Assembly: GCF_014640615.1 (NCBI RefSeq)
Contig: NZ_BMHH01000009.1
Location: 62,001 to 126,000, forward strand
Direction of reading: 5' to 3'
DNA from: Paramesorhizobium endophyticum
GTDB lineage: Bacteria > Pseudomonadota > Alphaproteobacteria > Rhizobiales > Rhizobiaceae
Length of the DNA: 64,000 nucleotides
In this document: piece after piece, positions 35,710 through 43,469 of the stretch
Layout: each line of letters starts with the position of its first letter
Numbering within the stretch: position 1 is the stretch's first letter
The notes under the pieces: model-generated
Seen by the model: only the letters and a program-made list of their open reading frames with translations
Database searches by the model: none
What the model was told of the DNA's origin: nothing
Translations under genes and position numbers: made by a program

Positions 35710-35783
35710 GATGGAATAGCGATGGGGGTGAGTAGAAGGATTTCTGCTCGCTTTTCTCCTTTTGAGATCGATATAGCGTTGCC

Positions 35784-35811
35784 TTGAAATTGCGGACTGT
35801 CGTGGTAATAT
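35784..35811 (+). promoter_or_regulatory. Plus-strand sigma-70-type promoter, module copy 1
   Basis: TTGAAA (35784-35789), 16-nt spacer, TAATAT (35806-35811). The predicted start near 35817 places the transcript's 5' end exactly on the Shine-Dalgarno-like arm. Copy 2 has identical boxes and spacing. Confidence 0.65.
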
Positions 35812-35816
35812 CCTGA

Positions 35817-35873
35817 AAAGGAGGTGAGGCGCTTTTTGATCAGGAGGACCGGGCCGAAGCCCGATCCCTTTAA
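35817..35873 (+). ncRNA. Predicted short plus-strand RNA, module copy 1
   Basis: An RNA of about 57 nt would begin AAAGGAGGTGAGGCG and end at the hairpin CGGGC-CGAA-GCCCG followed by ATCCCTTT. It is antisense to the 3' end of the micropeptide mRNA on the other strand. The 5' arm is free to pair with CGCCTCACCTCC of that mRNA. Ends are predicted. Confidence 0.45.
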
Positions 35874-35874
35874 G

Positions 35875-35940
35875 TTAGGAGTTGTAGGTAAGTTCGATTT
35901 CGATTTGCAGACCGAAGAACTTAACCTTCCTGATTTTCAC
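35875..35940 (-). CDS. Micropeptide, 21 residues (module copy 1)
   Basis: A GTG-started ORF of 21 codons, preceded on the minus strand by AAAGGAGGTGAGGCGT: a perfect ribosome-binding site 8 nt from the start. The peptide is MKIRKVKFFGLQIEIELTYN plus a final Ser. It has a basic aromatic N-terminal half and an alternating hydrophobic/polar C-terminal half, as in an amphipathic beta strand. It aligns without gaps to the copy-2 peptide over the last 17 residues (FFGLQIEIELT versus VWSWRITLTIS). No known family is recognised. Its mRNA would start with a stable hairpin and end in an arm complementary to its own ribosome site. It could be a small toxin or signalling peptide; translation is unproven. 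Confidence 0.5.
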   Translation of the reverse strand: MKIRKVKFFGLQIEIELTYNS

Positions 35941-35985
35941 ACGCCTCACCTCCTTTCATCTGCCGGATTGGTGTCCGGCGAAGTG

Positions 35986-36013
35986 ATCATATCCAAATAG
36001 TTTCCAAAGCAAA
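35986..36013 (-). promoter_or_regulatory. Minus-strand promoter of micropeptide copy 1
   Basis: On the minus strand: TTTGCT (36013-36008), 16-nt spacer, TATGAT (35991-35986). The block TCTATTTGCTTTG and the block TTTGGATATGATCACTT are identical in copy 2. Predicted start about 35979, at the base of the GCCGGA hairpin. Confidence 0.6.
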
Positions 36014-36079
36014 TAGAGCTGGTTGTGGTGGATGGAAAATTTCTATCCACTGCTTGGGACATGCGGGCTGATAGTCACC

Positions 36080-36107
36080 TTGAAAACGGTCGGAGCCGTG
36101 GTAATAT
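36080..36107 (+). promoter_or_regulatory. Plus-strand sigma-70-type promoter, module copy 2
   Basis: TTGAAA (36080-36085), 16-nt spacer, TAATAT (36102-36107), the same as copy 1. Predicted transcript start near 36114. Confidence 0.65.
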
Positions 36108-36113
36108 CTAAAG

Positions 36114-36176
36114 AAGGAGGTGAGACGACGCTATTTAACCGGCGGAGACCGGGCCGAAGCCCGATCCCCTTTTCGC
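36114..36176 (+). ncRNA. Predicted short plus-strand RNA, module copy 2
   Basis: An RNA of about 60 nt beginning AAGGAGGTGAGACG and ending after the CGGGC-CGAA-GCCCG hairpin with ATCCCCTTTT. It is antisense to the 3' part of the copy-2 micropeptide mRNA. Ends are predicted from promoter and hairpin positions. Confidence 0.45.
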
Positions 36177-36251
36177 TTACTTAGTTTTGCTGATCGTCAG
36201 CGTGATCCGCCAAGACCAAACTCTGACAACCAGCGTAAGCCCGGTTTTCAA
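36177..36251 (-). CDS. Micropeptide, 24 residues (module copy 2)
   Basis: A TTG-started ORF of 24 codons on the minus strand, preceded by AAAGGAGGTGAGACGA with 8 nt between GGAGG and the start, exactly as in copy 1. The peptide reads MKTGLTLVVRVWSWRITLTI followed by SKTK. It is cationic, carries two Trp, and its second half alternates hydrophobic and polar residues. Despite near-complete nucleotide divergence from copy 1, the start context, length and pattern are kept, which argues for translation. No known family is recognised. ATT at 36252 is an alternative first codon in another frame and is unlikely. Confidence 0.5.
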   Translation of the reverse strand: MKTGLTLVVRVWSWRITLTISKTK

Positions 36252-36298
36252 TCGTCTCACCTCCTTTCAGTTTGCCGGAGTGTTGTCCGGCCAAAGTG

Positions 36299-36326
36299 AT
36301 CATATCCAAACCTTCATCAAAGCAAA
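36299..36326 (-). promoter_or_regulatory. Minus-strand promoter of micropeptide copy 2
   Basis: TTTGCT (36326-36321), 16-nt spacer, TATGAT (36304-36299), the same boxes and spacing as copy 1. Predicted start about 36291, at the GCCGGA hairpin. Confidence 0.6.
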
Positions 36327-36437
36327 TAGACCCGGTTGCACTGGAAGAGAAATTTCTACTCTCGTGCTGCGAGCGGTGTTTCTCTTTTGTTCACATTTCT
36401 GCTGTCAAGTGCGGCTTGCAAACGGTAAGGTCGGCAC

Positions 36438-36947
36438 ATGAAAGAAGCGATTCGAATTATCGGGATTGACCCGGGGCTACGGCGCACGGGCTGGGGCGTG
36501 GTGGAGACGCTGGGCAATTCTCTGCGTTTCATCGCCGCCGGCACGGTCAAGTCCGACGAGAAAATGGATCTGGCGTCGCGGCTCTGCCAGTTGCATGAAG
36601 GGCTTGCGGCGGTGCTGCACCATTATATGCCGCATGAGGCGGCGGTGGAGCATACATTCGTCAACAAGGACGCATCGGCAACCTTGAAGCTGGGGCAGGC
36701 GCGAGGCATCGCCATGCTGGCGCCGGCGCAGGCCGGGTTGCGCGTGGCGGAATATGCGCCCAATGCGGTGAAAAAGGCCGTCATCGGCGTTGGGCATGGC
36801 GAGAAACAGCAAATTCATATGATGGTGAAGGTGCTGATGCCGAAGGCCGATTTCGATTCAAGCGATGCGGCGGATGCGCTGGCCATCGCGATATGCCATG
36901 CTCACAACCGGCAAAGCATCAGCGGGAGGCTCGCGGCAATCGCATGA
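36438..36947 (+). CDS. ruvC: Holliday junction resolvase RuvC
   Basis: A 169-residue endonuclease that cuts Holliday junctions during recombination repair. The four catalytic acids are in place: Asp11 ([14 protein letters not shown]), Glu71 ([12 protein letters not shown]), Asp143 and Asp146 ([16 protein letters not shown]). Length is normal. Its stop overlaps the ruvA start by 4 bp, so the two are translationally coupled. The upstream region holds the two tandem micropeptide modules; the ruvC promoter must lie in or just after copy 2. No obvious LexA box was noticed. Confidence 0.97.
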   Translation: MKEAIRIIGIDPGLRRTGWGVVETLGNSLRFIAAGTVKSDEKMDLASRLCQLHEGLAAVLHHYMPHEAAVEHTFVNKDASATLKLGQARGIAMLAPAQAGLRVAEYAPNAVKKAVIGVGHGEKQQIHMMVKVLMPKADFDSSDAADALAIAICHAHNRQSISGRLAAIA

Positions 36948-37561
36948 TCGGCAAGCTCAAGGGAACGGTCGACGAGATCGACGAGGATCACGCAATCATC
37001 GATGTGCATGGCGTCGGCTATGTCGCCTATTGCTCGGCGCGGACGCTGGGCAACCTGCCCCGGCCGGGCGAAGCGACGGTGCTGTTCATCGAGACCTATG
37101 TGCGCGAGGATATGATCCGGCTTTACGGTTTCGCCTCGCCGCTGGAGCGCGAGTGGTTTCGCCTGCTGCAGAATGTGCAGGGGGTCGGAGCCAAGGTGGC
37201 GCTGGCGGTTCTGAGCACGCTGACGCCTTCGGAACTCGCCAATGCCATTGCGCTGCGCGACATCGCCATGGTGAGCCGCGCGCCCGGCGTCGGCAAGAAG
37301 GTGGCGGAGCGTATCGTTACCGAGTTGAAGAACAAGGCTCCGGCCTTCGCTGGAGACACTTCCGGTACCATCGGGCTCAAGCAGGAACTGGGCGAGGGGG
37401 TGGCCGCCGCGCCCGTTGCCGATGCGGTATCGGCGCTGAGCAATCTTGGCTATTCGCGCGACCAGGCGGCCAATGCCGTCGCCGCCGCGCTGAAGCAGGC
37501 GGGCGAAGACGCGGACTCAGCGAAGCTGATCCGGCTGGGGCTGAAGGAATTGTCGCGGTGA
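36944..37561 (+). CDS. ruvA: Holliday junction DNA helicase subunit RuvA
   Basis: A 205-residue protein that binds four-way junctions as a tetramer and recruits RuvB. The N-terminal OB domain starts [20 protein letters not shown]. The helix-hairpin-helix pair is visible as [19 protein letters not shown] and [20 protein letters not shown]. The C-terminal RuvB-binding domain starts near residue 155 ([20 protein letters not shown]). The start at 36944 overlaps the ruvC stop. ruvB follows after 19 bp. Confidence 0.97.
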   Translation: MIGKLKGTVDEIDEDHAIIDVHGVGYVAYCSARTLGNLPRPGEATVLFIETYVREDMIRLYGFASPLEREWFRLLQNVQGVGAKVALAVLSTLTPSELANAIALRDIAMVSRAPGVGKKVAERIVTELKNKAPAFAGDTSGTIGLKQELGEGVAAAPVADAVSALSNLGYSRDQAANAVAAALKQAGEDADSAKLIRLGLKELSR

Positions 37562-37580
37562 CGAGTTTGAGGAAAGCGGC

Positions 37581-38621
37581 ATGAGTGATGCCCAGCGCCT
37601 GATTTCGCCCGACAAGCGGGGTGAGGATATCGACAATACGCTGCGCCCGCAGACGCTCGATGATTTCGTCGGGCAGGCGGCAGCGCGCGCCAATCTGAAA
37701 GTGTTCATCGAGGCGGCGAAGACGCGCGGCGAAGCGCTGGATCATGTGCTTTTCGTCGGGCCGCCCGGGCTGGGCAAGACGACACTCGCCCAGATCATGG
37801 CGAAGGAGCTTGGCGTTAATTTCCGCTCGACGTCAGGGCCTGTTATCGCCAAGGCGGGCGACCTTGCGGCGCTGCTCACCAATCTCGAAGATCGCGACGT
37901 GCTGTTCATCGATGAAATCCATCGTTTGAATCCGGCGGTGGAGGAAATCCTCTATCCGGCGATGGAGGATTTTCAGCTCGACCTCATCATCGGCGAGGGC
38001 CCCGCGGCGCGTTCGGTCAAGATCGACCTTGCGAAGTTCACGCTTGTCGCCGCGACGACGCGGCTGGGTCTCCTGACCACCCCGCTACGCGACCGCTTCG
38101 GCATTCCCGTGCGGCTTAATTTCTACACCGTCGAGGAATTGGAATATATCGTGCGGCGTGGCGCGCGCATCATGGGCCTTCCCATCTCAGACGACGGTGC
38201 GGTGGAGATTGCGCGGCGCGCGCGCGGCACCCCGCGCATTGCGGGACGGCTGCTCCGGCGAGTGCGCGATTTCGCGCTCGTTGCACGGGCCGATACCGTG
38301 GACAGACGGATCGCCGACGAGGCGCTGCTGCGGCTGGAGGTGGACAGCCTCGGCCTCGACCAGCTCGACCGGCGCTATCTCGACATGATCGCGCGAAATT
38401 TCGGCGGCGGGCCGGTCGGCATCGAGACCATCGCCGCCGGTCTTTCCGAGCCGCGCGATGCGATCGAGGATATTATCGAGCCCTATCTGATCCAGCAGGG
38501 CTTCATCCAGCGCACGCCGCGTGGACGGGTTCTGACCGTCAATGCGTGGCGGCATCTCGGCCTGACCGCGCCTTCGGATATTGCTCAGACGCAGATCGGA
38601 TTGTTTCAGGATGATGATTAG
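37581..38621 (+). CDS. ruvB: Holliday junction branch-migration ATPase RuvB
   Basis: A 346-residue AAA+ motor. Walker A is [18 protein letters not shown] (Lys66), Walker [16 protein letters not shown] (Asp111-Glu112), sensor 1 [19 protein letters not shown] with the arginine finger region. The C-terminal winged helix starts near residue 265 ([20 protein letters not shown]) and ends with [15 protein letters not shown]. It is the last gene of ruvCAB. Confidence 0.98.
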   Translation: MSDAQRLISPDKRGEDIDNTLRPQTLDDFVGQAAARANLKVFIEAAKTRGEALDHVLFVGPPGLGKTTLAQIMAKELGVNFRSTSGPVIAKAGDLAALLTNLEDRDVLFIDEIHRLNPAVEEILYPAMEDFQLDLIIGEGPAARSVKIDLAKFTLVAATTRLGLLTTPLRDRFGIPVRLNFYTVEELEYIVRRGARIMGLPISDDGAVEIARRARGTPRIAGRLLRRVRDFALVARADTVDRRIADEALLRLEVDSLGLDQLDRRYLDMIARNFGGGPVGIETIAAGLSEPRDAIEDIIEPYLIQQGFIQRTPRGRVLTVNAWRHLGLTAPSDIAQTQIGLFQDDD

Positions 38622-38681
38622 AGTCGCTCATGATGGAATCATTTAGATACAATCTGGCACCGTTGGTGTAGTGGAGCGGGA

Positions 38682-38833
38682 GAGGCATGGATTCCTGTGA
38701 CAAGCACAGGAATGACGGGGTGGAGATTTTTCTGCGTCACCGCCAACCGTTCTTGCCAGGCGGAAGGTTGGAAATTGGCCGTCAACGCAAAAGCAACCGT
38801 CATTCCTGTGCTCGTCACAGGAATCCATGCCTC
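38682..38833. repeat. Intergenic palindromic repeat, family E copy 2
   Basis: Inverted arms containing GATTCCTGTGACAAGCACAG and its near-complement around 77 bp. It is related to copy 1 at 20492-20648, with paired base changes (CCAGTG/CACTGG there, CCTGTG/CACAGG here), so pairing is conserved. Confidence 0.8.
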
Positions 38834-38889
38834 AACAGCTGTGCTGCCTCGACGAGGAAGAATACGCGATCAATTCCATCAAAAGTGAA

Positions 38890-39058
38890 ATGCTTTAGAA
38901 AAGCCTCAGGTTACTTAAAGTACACCATCAGTATGTTCATGGTATTAATTAATTATCTTGGTTAATATCATGATAAACATAGATCTTTATACGCTTTGAT
39001 TTAATTTACTTTAAGTAAATCTCGCCCGCAAGAAGCACAAGGCTCTGAATAACTGCGT
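38890..39058. other. AT-rich stretch between ruvB and the GH5 gene
   Basis: About 170 bp of clearly lower GC than the surroundings, containing TTACTTAAAGTA (38910-38921) and its exact complement TACTTTAAGTAA near 39010. No gene or standard terminator is seen. It lies downstream of both convergent genes. It may mark old insertion of the GH5 gene, or form a long-range hairpin. Confidence 0.45.
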
Positions 39059-39059
39059 T

Positions 39060-40304
39060 TCATTCTGTTGGTTTGAGGCCCATTGCCTTCAGGAGCACGG
39101 GATCTAGCGTATGGCCCGTATCGTCTGTCGTGATACCGAATGTCGCGCCCCCCAGACACCATACTGCCCAAGCGTAACCATAGCGCTCGGACAGCGCGGT
39201 GATGTCGTGCAGGTAGGCGGCGCGCCAGGCGGTGGGCATGCGGTATGGATTCTGGTATTCCTGCCGGATCATGCCGAACTCGCCGAGGAAGATATCTTCC
39301 GCCGGGACATTGTGTTTTTTCGCCCAGGCATCGATGGCCTTGAAGGGGGCTTCGATGACTTTGGCAAGTTTTTCCGGCGTGTCTGTCTCCGCATATTGCT
39401 CGTCGAGATAGGCGAGCATTCCGGGGCGGCGCCAGAGCGGCGCGTTGTCCCTGATGCGCTGACGTATTTCCTCGAGGACTTTCTCTTGCTCGGCGGGCGG
39501 GACGCTATAGGGAGGATAGGCTATGCCGGTGACATACCGCATGAAATCGCCGGCCCAGCGCGCGCCCTGATGGGTGAGCAGAAACGGCTCGTAACTGTGG
39601 AAGCTCCAGATGATGTTGTCGTCGGGAATCTCCCGGGGATCGATCCGCGCCAGCGTGTCTGCCTTGCCCCAGCATGCGCCCGAGAGCACCAGTGTGAGCT
39701 TGGGAGCAGAGGACCGCGCGGCGTCAAAAAGCTGCTTCAGCATTTTCGGCCAGCGAGGGGAGGATGTCGCCTCGCAATCGGTGACCGGCTCGTTCATCAG
39801 TTCGAAGGCGACCTGGTCCGGCGCCTGCCCAGAAAGCAAACGGCCCATGGTCCGCACCATCTCCAGATAGCGCTCGAAAAGGGCGGGATCGGACATGACA
39901 TTGGTCATGCTGACGCTGCGCTCGGTGGGAAAAAGATGGAGGTCCACCACGGCCTTCAGCCCGGCTTTATTCACGAGGCGGACGGAGTCGAGAATGCTGC
40001 CGTAAAGCTTGTCGCGAAAAGCGGCGGTCTTTTCGGAGAGGAGCGGCGCTGGATCGATGGGGATTCGGACGAAATCGAAACCGGCCTGTCTTACCGCGAC
40101 CAGATCCTGTTCGCTCATGCTCTTGCGCCATTCCGGGTAGGGCAGGAGAACGCCCTCATCGCTCCAGCGGCTTTCGTCCGGCCAGGTGGTCCAGATTTCC
40201 ATATTGACGCCGCGCTTCATTTTGAAGGTCGCCGCAGCGGCGGGGCAGGAAAGCGATAGGGCGAGCATCACCCCCAGCAACAGCGGCAGGGTGAGCATCT
40301 TCAT
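39060..40304 (-). CDS. Exported glycoside hydrolase family 5 (cellulase-like)
   Basis: A 414-residue secreted enzyme. The signal peptide is TLPLLLGVMLALSLSCPAAA, ending near residue 25. GH5 features are complete: FDFVRIPIDPAPLL, the acid/base in VAFELMNEPVTDCE (Glu172), WSFHSYEPFL, and the nucleophile in IFLGEFGMIRQ (Glu342). The substrate is a beta-glucan or mannan type; it is not resolved. The start at 40304 gives a clean signal peptide; the frame extends to 40343, only 12 bp from the first possible ybgC ATG. The gene separates ruvB from ybgC, next to an AT-rich stretch, which suggests it was inserted into a conserved ruv-tol neighbourhood. Confidence 0.85.
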   Translation of the reverse strand: MKMLTLPLLLGVMLALSLSCPAAAATFKMKRGVNMEIWTTWPDESRWSDEGVLLPYPEWRKSMSEQDLVAVRQAGFDFVRIPIDPAPLLSEKTAAFRDKLYGSILDSVRLVNKAGLKAVVDLHLFPTERSVSMTNVMSDPALFERYLEMVRTMGRLLSGQAPDQVAFELMNEPVTDCEATSSPRWPKMLKQLFDAARSSAPKLTLVLSGACWGKADTLARIDPREIPDDNIIWSFHSYEPFLLTHQGARWAGDFMRYVTGIAYPPYSVPPAEQEKVLEEIRQRIRDNAPLWRRPGMLAYLDEQYAETDTPEKLAKVIEAPFKAIDAWAKKHNVPAEDIFLGEFGMIRQEYQNPYRMPTAWRAAYLHDITALSERYGYAWAVWCLGGATFGITTDDTGHTLDPVLLKAMGLKPTE

Positions 40305-40382
40305 GGAAAGGATCGGCTTGAATATGCAGGCCAAGAGTGCCATCCCGTCGTCAGCATGAGTGGTTCAAAGGATCAAGCGGGG

Positions 40383-40886
40383 ATGGACAAAGCAAACCAG
40401 TTTACCGCAGACAAGGCAAGGGCAGGGGGCGAGACACCGCTTTCCGGCTTGGTGACGGAGCGCGTTCATCGGCTTCTCGCGCGGGTCTATCATGCGGATA
40501 CGGATTTCTCCGGCGTGGTCTATCATGGCCGCTATGTCGAGTTCCTGGAACGGGGGCGCACCGATTATCTGCGCCTCATCGGCATCCACCATTCCGCGCT
40601 TGCCGAGGGCTTGCATGGCGAGGAACTGCTCTGGATCGTGCGGCGCATGGAGCTCGACTTCTGCGCCCCGGCGCGCATCGACGACATACTGACCATCGAA
40701 ACCGCCATCGAAAATATCTCGGGCGCGCGCATTCATATGCGGCAGCGGATCATGCGGGATGATACGCTGCTGATCGAAGCCAAGGTCGAGGCGGCGCTCA
40801 TAAACATGGATGGCCGCCCACGCCGCTTTCCAAAAGAATGGAAAGATATTCTCCAGCCAATCGCTAAAATTCTAACTCATCCTTAA
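40383..40886 (+). CDS. ybgC: Tol-Pal-associated acyl-CoA thioesterase YbgC
   Basis: A 167-residue hotdog-fold thioesterase. The signature is ARVYHADTDFSGVVYHGRYV with the catalytic Asp41, then EFLERGRTDYLRLIG. YbgC acts on acyl-CoA or acyl-ACP thioesters at the inner membrane and is linked to the Tol system. I prefer the ATG at 40383, which has AAAGGATCAAGCGGGG upstream, over 40356, which lacks a ribosome site. It leads the tol-pal series but is separated from tolQ by 203 bp that carry a CtrA-type box. Confidence 0.9.
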   Translation: MDKANQFTADKARAGGETPLSGLVTERVHRLLARVYHADTDFSGVVYHGRYVEFLERGRTDYLRLIGIHHSALAEGLHGEELLWIVRRMELDFCAPARIDDILTIETAIENISGARIHMRQRIMRDDTLLIEAKVEAALINMDGRPRRFPKEWKDILQPIAKILTHP

Positions 40887-40983
40887 CCATAACATTCCAT
40901 GAATGCGCGGGAATGAAAGAAGGTGTTGGCGTGTTCTGCTCGCAGCGCCTTCCTTTCACCAAATTTAGCCGCAAGAAGCCGGA

Positions 40984-40998
40984 TTAAGGGACCTTTAA
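40984..40998. promoter_or_regulatory. CtrA-type box upstream of tolQ
   Basis: TTAAGGGACCTTTAA, an exact TTAA-N7-TTAA site 91 bp before the tolQ start. A second-half extension CC (TTAACC) matches the commonest CtrA half-site. Confidence 0.6.
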
Positions 40999-41043
40999 CC
41001 TCTTTACAAATGCGGCAATTGCGACGACGAATGCGACCCTTGC

Positions 41044-41065
41044 CGCCCGGTCCCCATGCCGGGCG
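41044..41065 (+). promoter_or_regulatory. Leader hairpin of tolQ
   Basis: CGCCCGG, 8-nt loop, CCGGGCG, then TTTGG. It lies 24 bp upstream of the tolQ start codon. It may be a weak attenuator or an mRNA-stabilising hairpin. Confidence 0.35.
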
Positions 41066-41089
41066 TTTGGATTCGAGGATGGTGGACTT

Positions 41090-41800
41090 ATGGAAAACGT
41101 AGCGCTTGCGGCGCCTGCAGCCGATGTTACCCTCTGGGGCCTGTTCATGCAGGCGAACTGGGTGGTCAAGCTCGTCATGCTCGGACTTCTCGGCGCGTCG
41201 GTCTGGACGTGGGCGATCATCGTCGACAAGACGTTGGGCTATGGCCGGGCGCGCCGCGCAATCGACCGCTTCGAGCAGGTGTTCTGGTCCGGCCAGTCGC
41301 TGGAGGAGCTCTACCGAAACCTGAGCGACCGCCGCACCACCGGCATAAGCGCCATCTTCATGGCTGCCATGCGCGAGTGGAAGAAATCCTTCGAGAAGGG
41401 CGCCCGCTCGCCCATCGCGCTGCAGATGCGCATCGACAAGGCCATGGACGTGGCGCTGGCGCGTGAGAACGACAAGCTCGAATCCCGTCTCGGCTTCCTT
41501 GCGACCATCGGTTCCGCGGCTCCGTTCATCGGTCTTTTCGGCACGGTCGTCGGTATCATGACCTCGTTCCAGGCCATCGCCTCGTCGAAATCGACCAATC
41601 TGGCGGTGGTGGCGCCTGGTATCGCCGAGGCGCTTCTGGCCACGGCGATCGGCCTGCTCGCCGCTATCCCGGCGGTTATCGCCTATAACAAGCTTTCGAG
41701 CGACGCGGGAAAGATCAGCGCGCGCATGGAAGGCTTCGCCGATGAGTTTTCCGCCATACTCTCGCGGCAAATCGATGAGAAGCTCGCGCCGCGTGGTTAG
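41090..41800 (+). CDS. tolQ: Tol-Pal proton channel subunit TolQ
   Basis: A 236-residue inner-membrane protein with three helices. The first is WVVKLVMLGLLGASVWTWAI. The conserved pair is FLATIGSAAPFIGLFGTVVG and VVAPGIAEALLATAIGLLAA. With TolR it harvests the proton gradient to drive TolA and Pal, which constrict the outer membrane at division. The start at 41090 follows GAGGATGGTGGACTT. It is the first gene of the tolQRAB-pal set and sits behind a CtrA-type box. Confidence 0.97.
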   Translation: MENVALAAPAADVTLWGLFMQANWVVKLVMLGLLGASVWTWAIIVDKTLGYGRARRAIDRFEQVFWSGQSLEELYRNLSDRRTTGISAIFMAAMREWKKSFEKGARSPIALQMRIDKAMDVALARENDKLESRLGFLATIGSAAPFIGLFGTVVGIMTSFQAIASSKSTNLAVVAPGIAEALLATAIGLLAAIPAVIAYNKLSSDAGKISARMEGFADEFSAILSRQIDEKLAPRG

Positions 41801-41879
41801 GGTCGCCGCATGATCTGTCTGGAAAAGTCTCAATTTTCGGGATCGTGCTCCGAGCGTAGAAGAGAGGGAAAGACAAGCC

Positions 41880-42332
41880 ATGGGCATGTCGGTGGGAAAT
41901 CAGGGGCAGTCGGGCGGCCGCCGTGGCCGTCGCGGGCGCAAGAAAGCCTTGATGAGTGAAATCAACGTCACGCCCTTCGTGGACGTGATGCTGGTGCTGC
42001 TCATCATCTTCATGGTCGCCGCGCCAATGCTGACGGTGGGCGTGCCCATCGACCTGCCGGAGACGCAGGCCAAGGAGATGAACGCGCAGACGCAGCCGAT
42101 CACCGTCTCGGTCAACGACAAGGGCCAGATCTACATTCAGGAAACCGAGATCGGCATCGACGAAGTGGTGCCGAAGCTCGAAGCCATCTCCAAGACCGGC
42201 TATGAGGAGCGCATTTTCGTGCGCGGCGACAAGTCGGCGGATTATGGCACCGTCATGAAGGTGATGGCGCGGATTTCGGCGGCCGGTTTCAAGAATATCG
42301 GCCTTGTGACCCTCCAGGAGCAGAATAGCTGA
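41880..42332 (+). CDS. tolR: Tol-Pal proton channel subunit TolR
   Basis: A 150-residue inner-membrane protein with one helix carrying the essential Asp: [20 protein letters not shown] (Asp near residue 35). The periplasmic part has the usual [20 protein letters not shown] block. The N-terminal tail is Gly/Arg-rich ([12 protein letters not shown]). It lies 79 bp after tolQ and 7 bp before tolA. Confidence 0.96.
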   Translation: MGMSVGNQGQSGGRRGRRGRKKALMSEINVTPFVDVMLVLLIIFMVAAPMLTVGVPIDLPETQAKEMNAQTQPITVSVNDKGQIYIQETEIGIDEVVPKLEAISKTGYEERIFVRGDKSADYGTVMKVMARISAAGFKNIGLVTLQEQNS

Positions 42333-42339
42333 CGCCATC

Positions 42340-43416
42340 ATGAAGGCCGGCCTCACATCCTCCGCGATCCTGCACGCCGTCATCATCGGATGGGGGCTGT
42401 TTACGTTTTCGTCGCCGAAGCCTTTCGAGATTTCGGATGCCGAAGCGTTGCCGGTGGATATCGTGCCGATCGAATCCATCACGCAGATTCAGCAGGGCGA
42501 CAAGAAGGCGCCGATGAAGGAAAAGTCTGCGCCCAAGCCCACCACCAAGCCGAAGCCGCCGGTTGAAAATGCCGAGAATGCCGGCGACAACGACATCGAC
42601 ATGAAAACGCCGCCCACGCCGGACGCGAAGCCGAAGCCTGTGGAGACGGCGCAGGAGGCGAAGCCGCAGCCGAAGCCGGTTGAGAAGCCCGATCCTGTGC
42701 CGGTGGAAAAGCCCGAGCCCAAGCCTGCGCCCAAGCCGACACCGGTTCCGGCGACGGAGGTGCAGCCCAAGCCCGAGCCGAAGCAGGAAGTGAAGCCGGA
42801 CGCAGTGGCCGAGGCGATCGAGAAGCAGACCGAAAGCCCCGACGCGGAAGCGATGAAGCTTCCCGACAAGGTGCCCGCGCCAGACGCCAAGCCGAAGCCG
42901 CCGCAGGCGCAGACGGCCAAGACGCCGGACCGCAAGCAAACGGAAGATACGCAGAAGACCGCGTCGGCAGCCAAGAACACGTCCGAAGACAAGAACGCCA
43001 TCGCTGACGAGGTGCGGGCGTTACTCAACCGCGAGAAGGCTTCAGGCGGCGGCGCGAAGCGCTCGACGGAGCAGGCTTCGCTCGGCGGTCAGAGGAACAC
43101 CGGCGGCTCGAAGCTGAGCCAGAGCGAAATGGACGCGTTGCGCGGGCAGATTTCGAAGTGCTGGAACGTGCCCGCTGGCGTCGCGGACGCGCAAGGCCTG
43201 CGCGTGACGGTGAAGATGCGGCTCACCGAGACGGGCGAGATCGAGGGCGCGCCGGAGGTCACCTCCACCGGCGGCGGCGATTCGTCGGTCACCCGGGCGG
43301 CGGCTGAAAGCGCGCGGCGCGCGGTCATGCGCTGCGCGCCATACAACCTGCCGCGCGACAAATATGATTCGTGGTCGGAAGTCATTGCGAACTTTGACCC
43401 CAGTGAAATGTTTTAA
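42340..43416 (+). CDS. tolA: Envelope-spanning protein TolA
   Basis: A 358-residue protein with one N-terminal membrane helix ([20 protein letters not shown]). A long Lys/Pro/Glu-rich periplasmic stretch follows (residues about 55-225, with many PKP and KPEP repeats). The C-terminal TonB-like domain starts [20 protein letters not shown] and has a conserved Cys pair. It links TolQ/TolR to Pal and TolB across the periplasm. The proline-rich central region, rather than the Ala/Lys helix of E. coli TolA, is usual in rhizobia. It is 53 bp upstream of tolB. Confidence 0.93.
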   Translation: MKAGLTSSAILHAVIIGWGLFTFSSPKPFEISDAEALPVDIVPIESITQIQQGDKKAPMKEKSAPKPTTKPKPPVENAENAGDNDIDMKTPPTPDAKPKPVETAQEAKPQPKPVEKPDPVPVEKPEPKPAPKPTPVPATEVQPKPEPKQEVKPDAVAEAIEKQTESPDAEAMKLPDKVPAPDAKPKPPQAQTAKTPDRKQTEDTQKTASAAKNTSEDKNAIADEVRALLNREKASGGGAKRSTEQASLGGQRNTGGSKLSQSEMDALRGQISKCWNVPAGVADAQGLRVTVKMRLTETGEIEGAPEVTSTGGGDSSVTRAAAESARRAVMRCAPYNLPRDKYDSWSEVIANFDPSEMF

Positions 43417-43469
43417 TGCTTGAACCTGCTTGCCAATCGAATGGCCGGACAAATGAGGTCCCCGAAATT

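Larger units (their letters stand above)
35784..36013. repeat. Tandem antisense/micropeptide module, copy 1
   Basis: The whole module runs from a plus-strand promoter (35784) to a minus-strand promoter (36013). Between them are 15-bp inverted arms AAAGGAGGTGAGGCG (35817-35831) and CGCCTCACCTCCTTT (35942-35956), a CGGGC-CGAA-GCCCG hairpin (35850-35863), a 21-codon minus-strand ORF and a GCCGGA/TCCGGC hairpin (35962-35979). The same order recurs at 36080-36326. It has the layout of a type I toxin-antitoxin locus; function is inferred only. Confidence 0.7.
36080..36326. repeat. Tandem antisense/micropeptide module, copy 2
   Basis: The second copy has the same order: plus promoter (36080-36107), arm AAGGAGGTGAGACG (36114-36127), CGGGC-CGAA-GCCCG hairpin (36150-36163), 24-codon minus ORF, arm CGTCTCACCTCCTT (36253-36266), GCCGGA/TCCGGC hairpin (36274-36291) and minus promoter (36299-36326). 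The interior outside these elements has diverged strongly from copy 1. Both arms carry the matching change G-C to A-T relative to copy 1. Confidence 0.7.

Noticed and set aside
35836-36000. Plus-strand TTG-started ORF of 54 codons running through module copy 1
   Set aside because: It follows the left-arm Shine-Dalgarno-like sequence at a long 11-nt spacing, and the equivalent position in copy 2 hits a stop codon (ATTTAA) at once. The conserved feature on this strand is the promoter plus hairpin, not the ORF.
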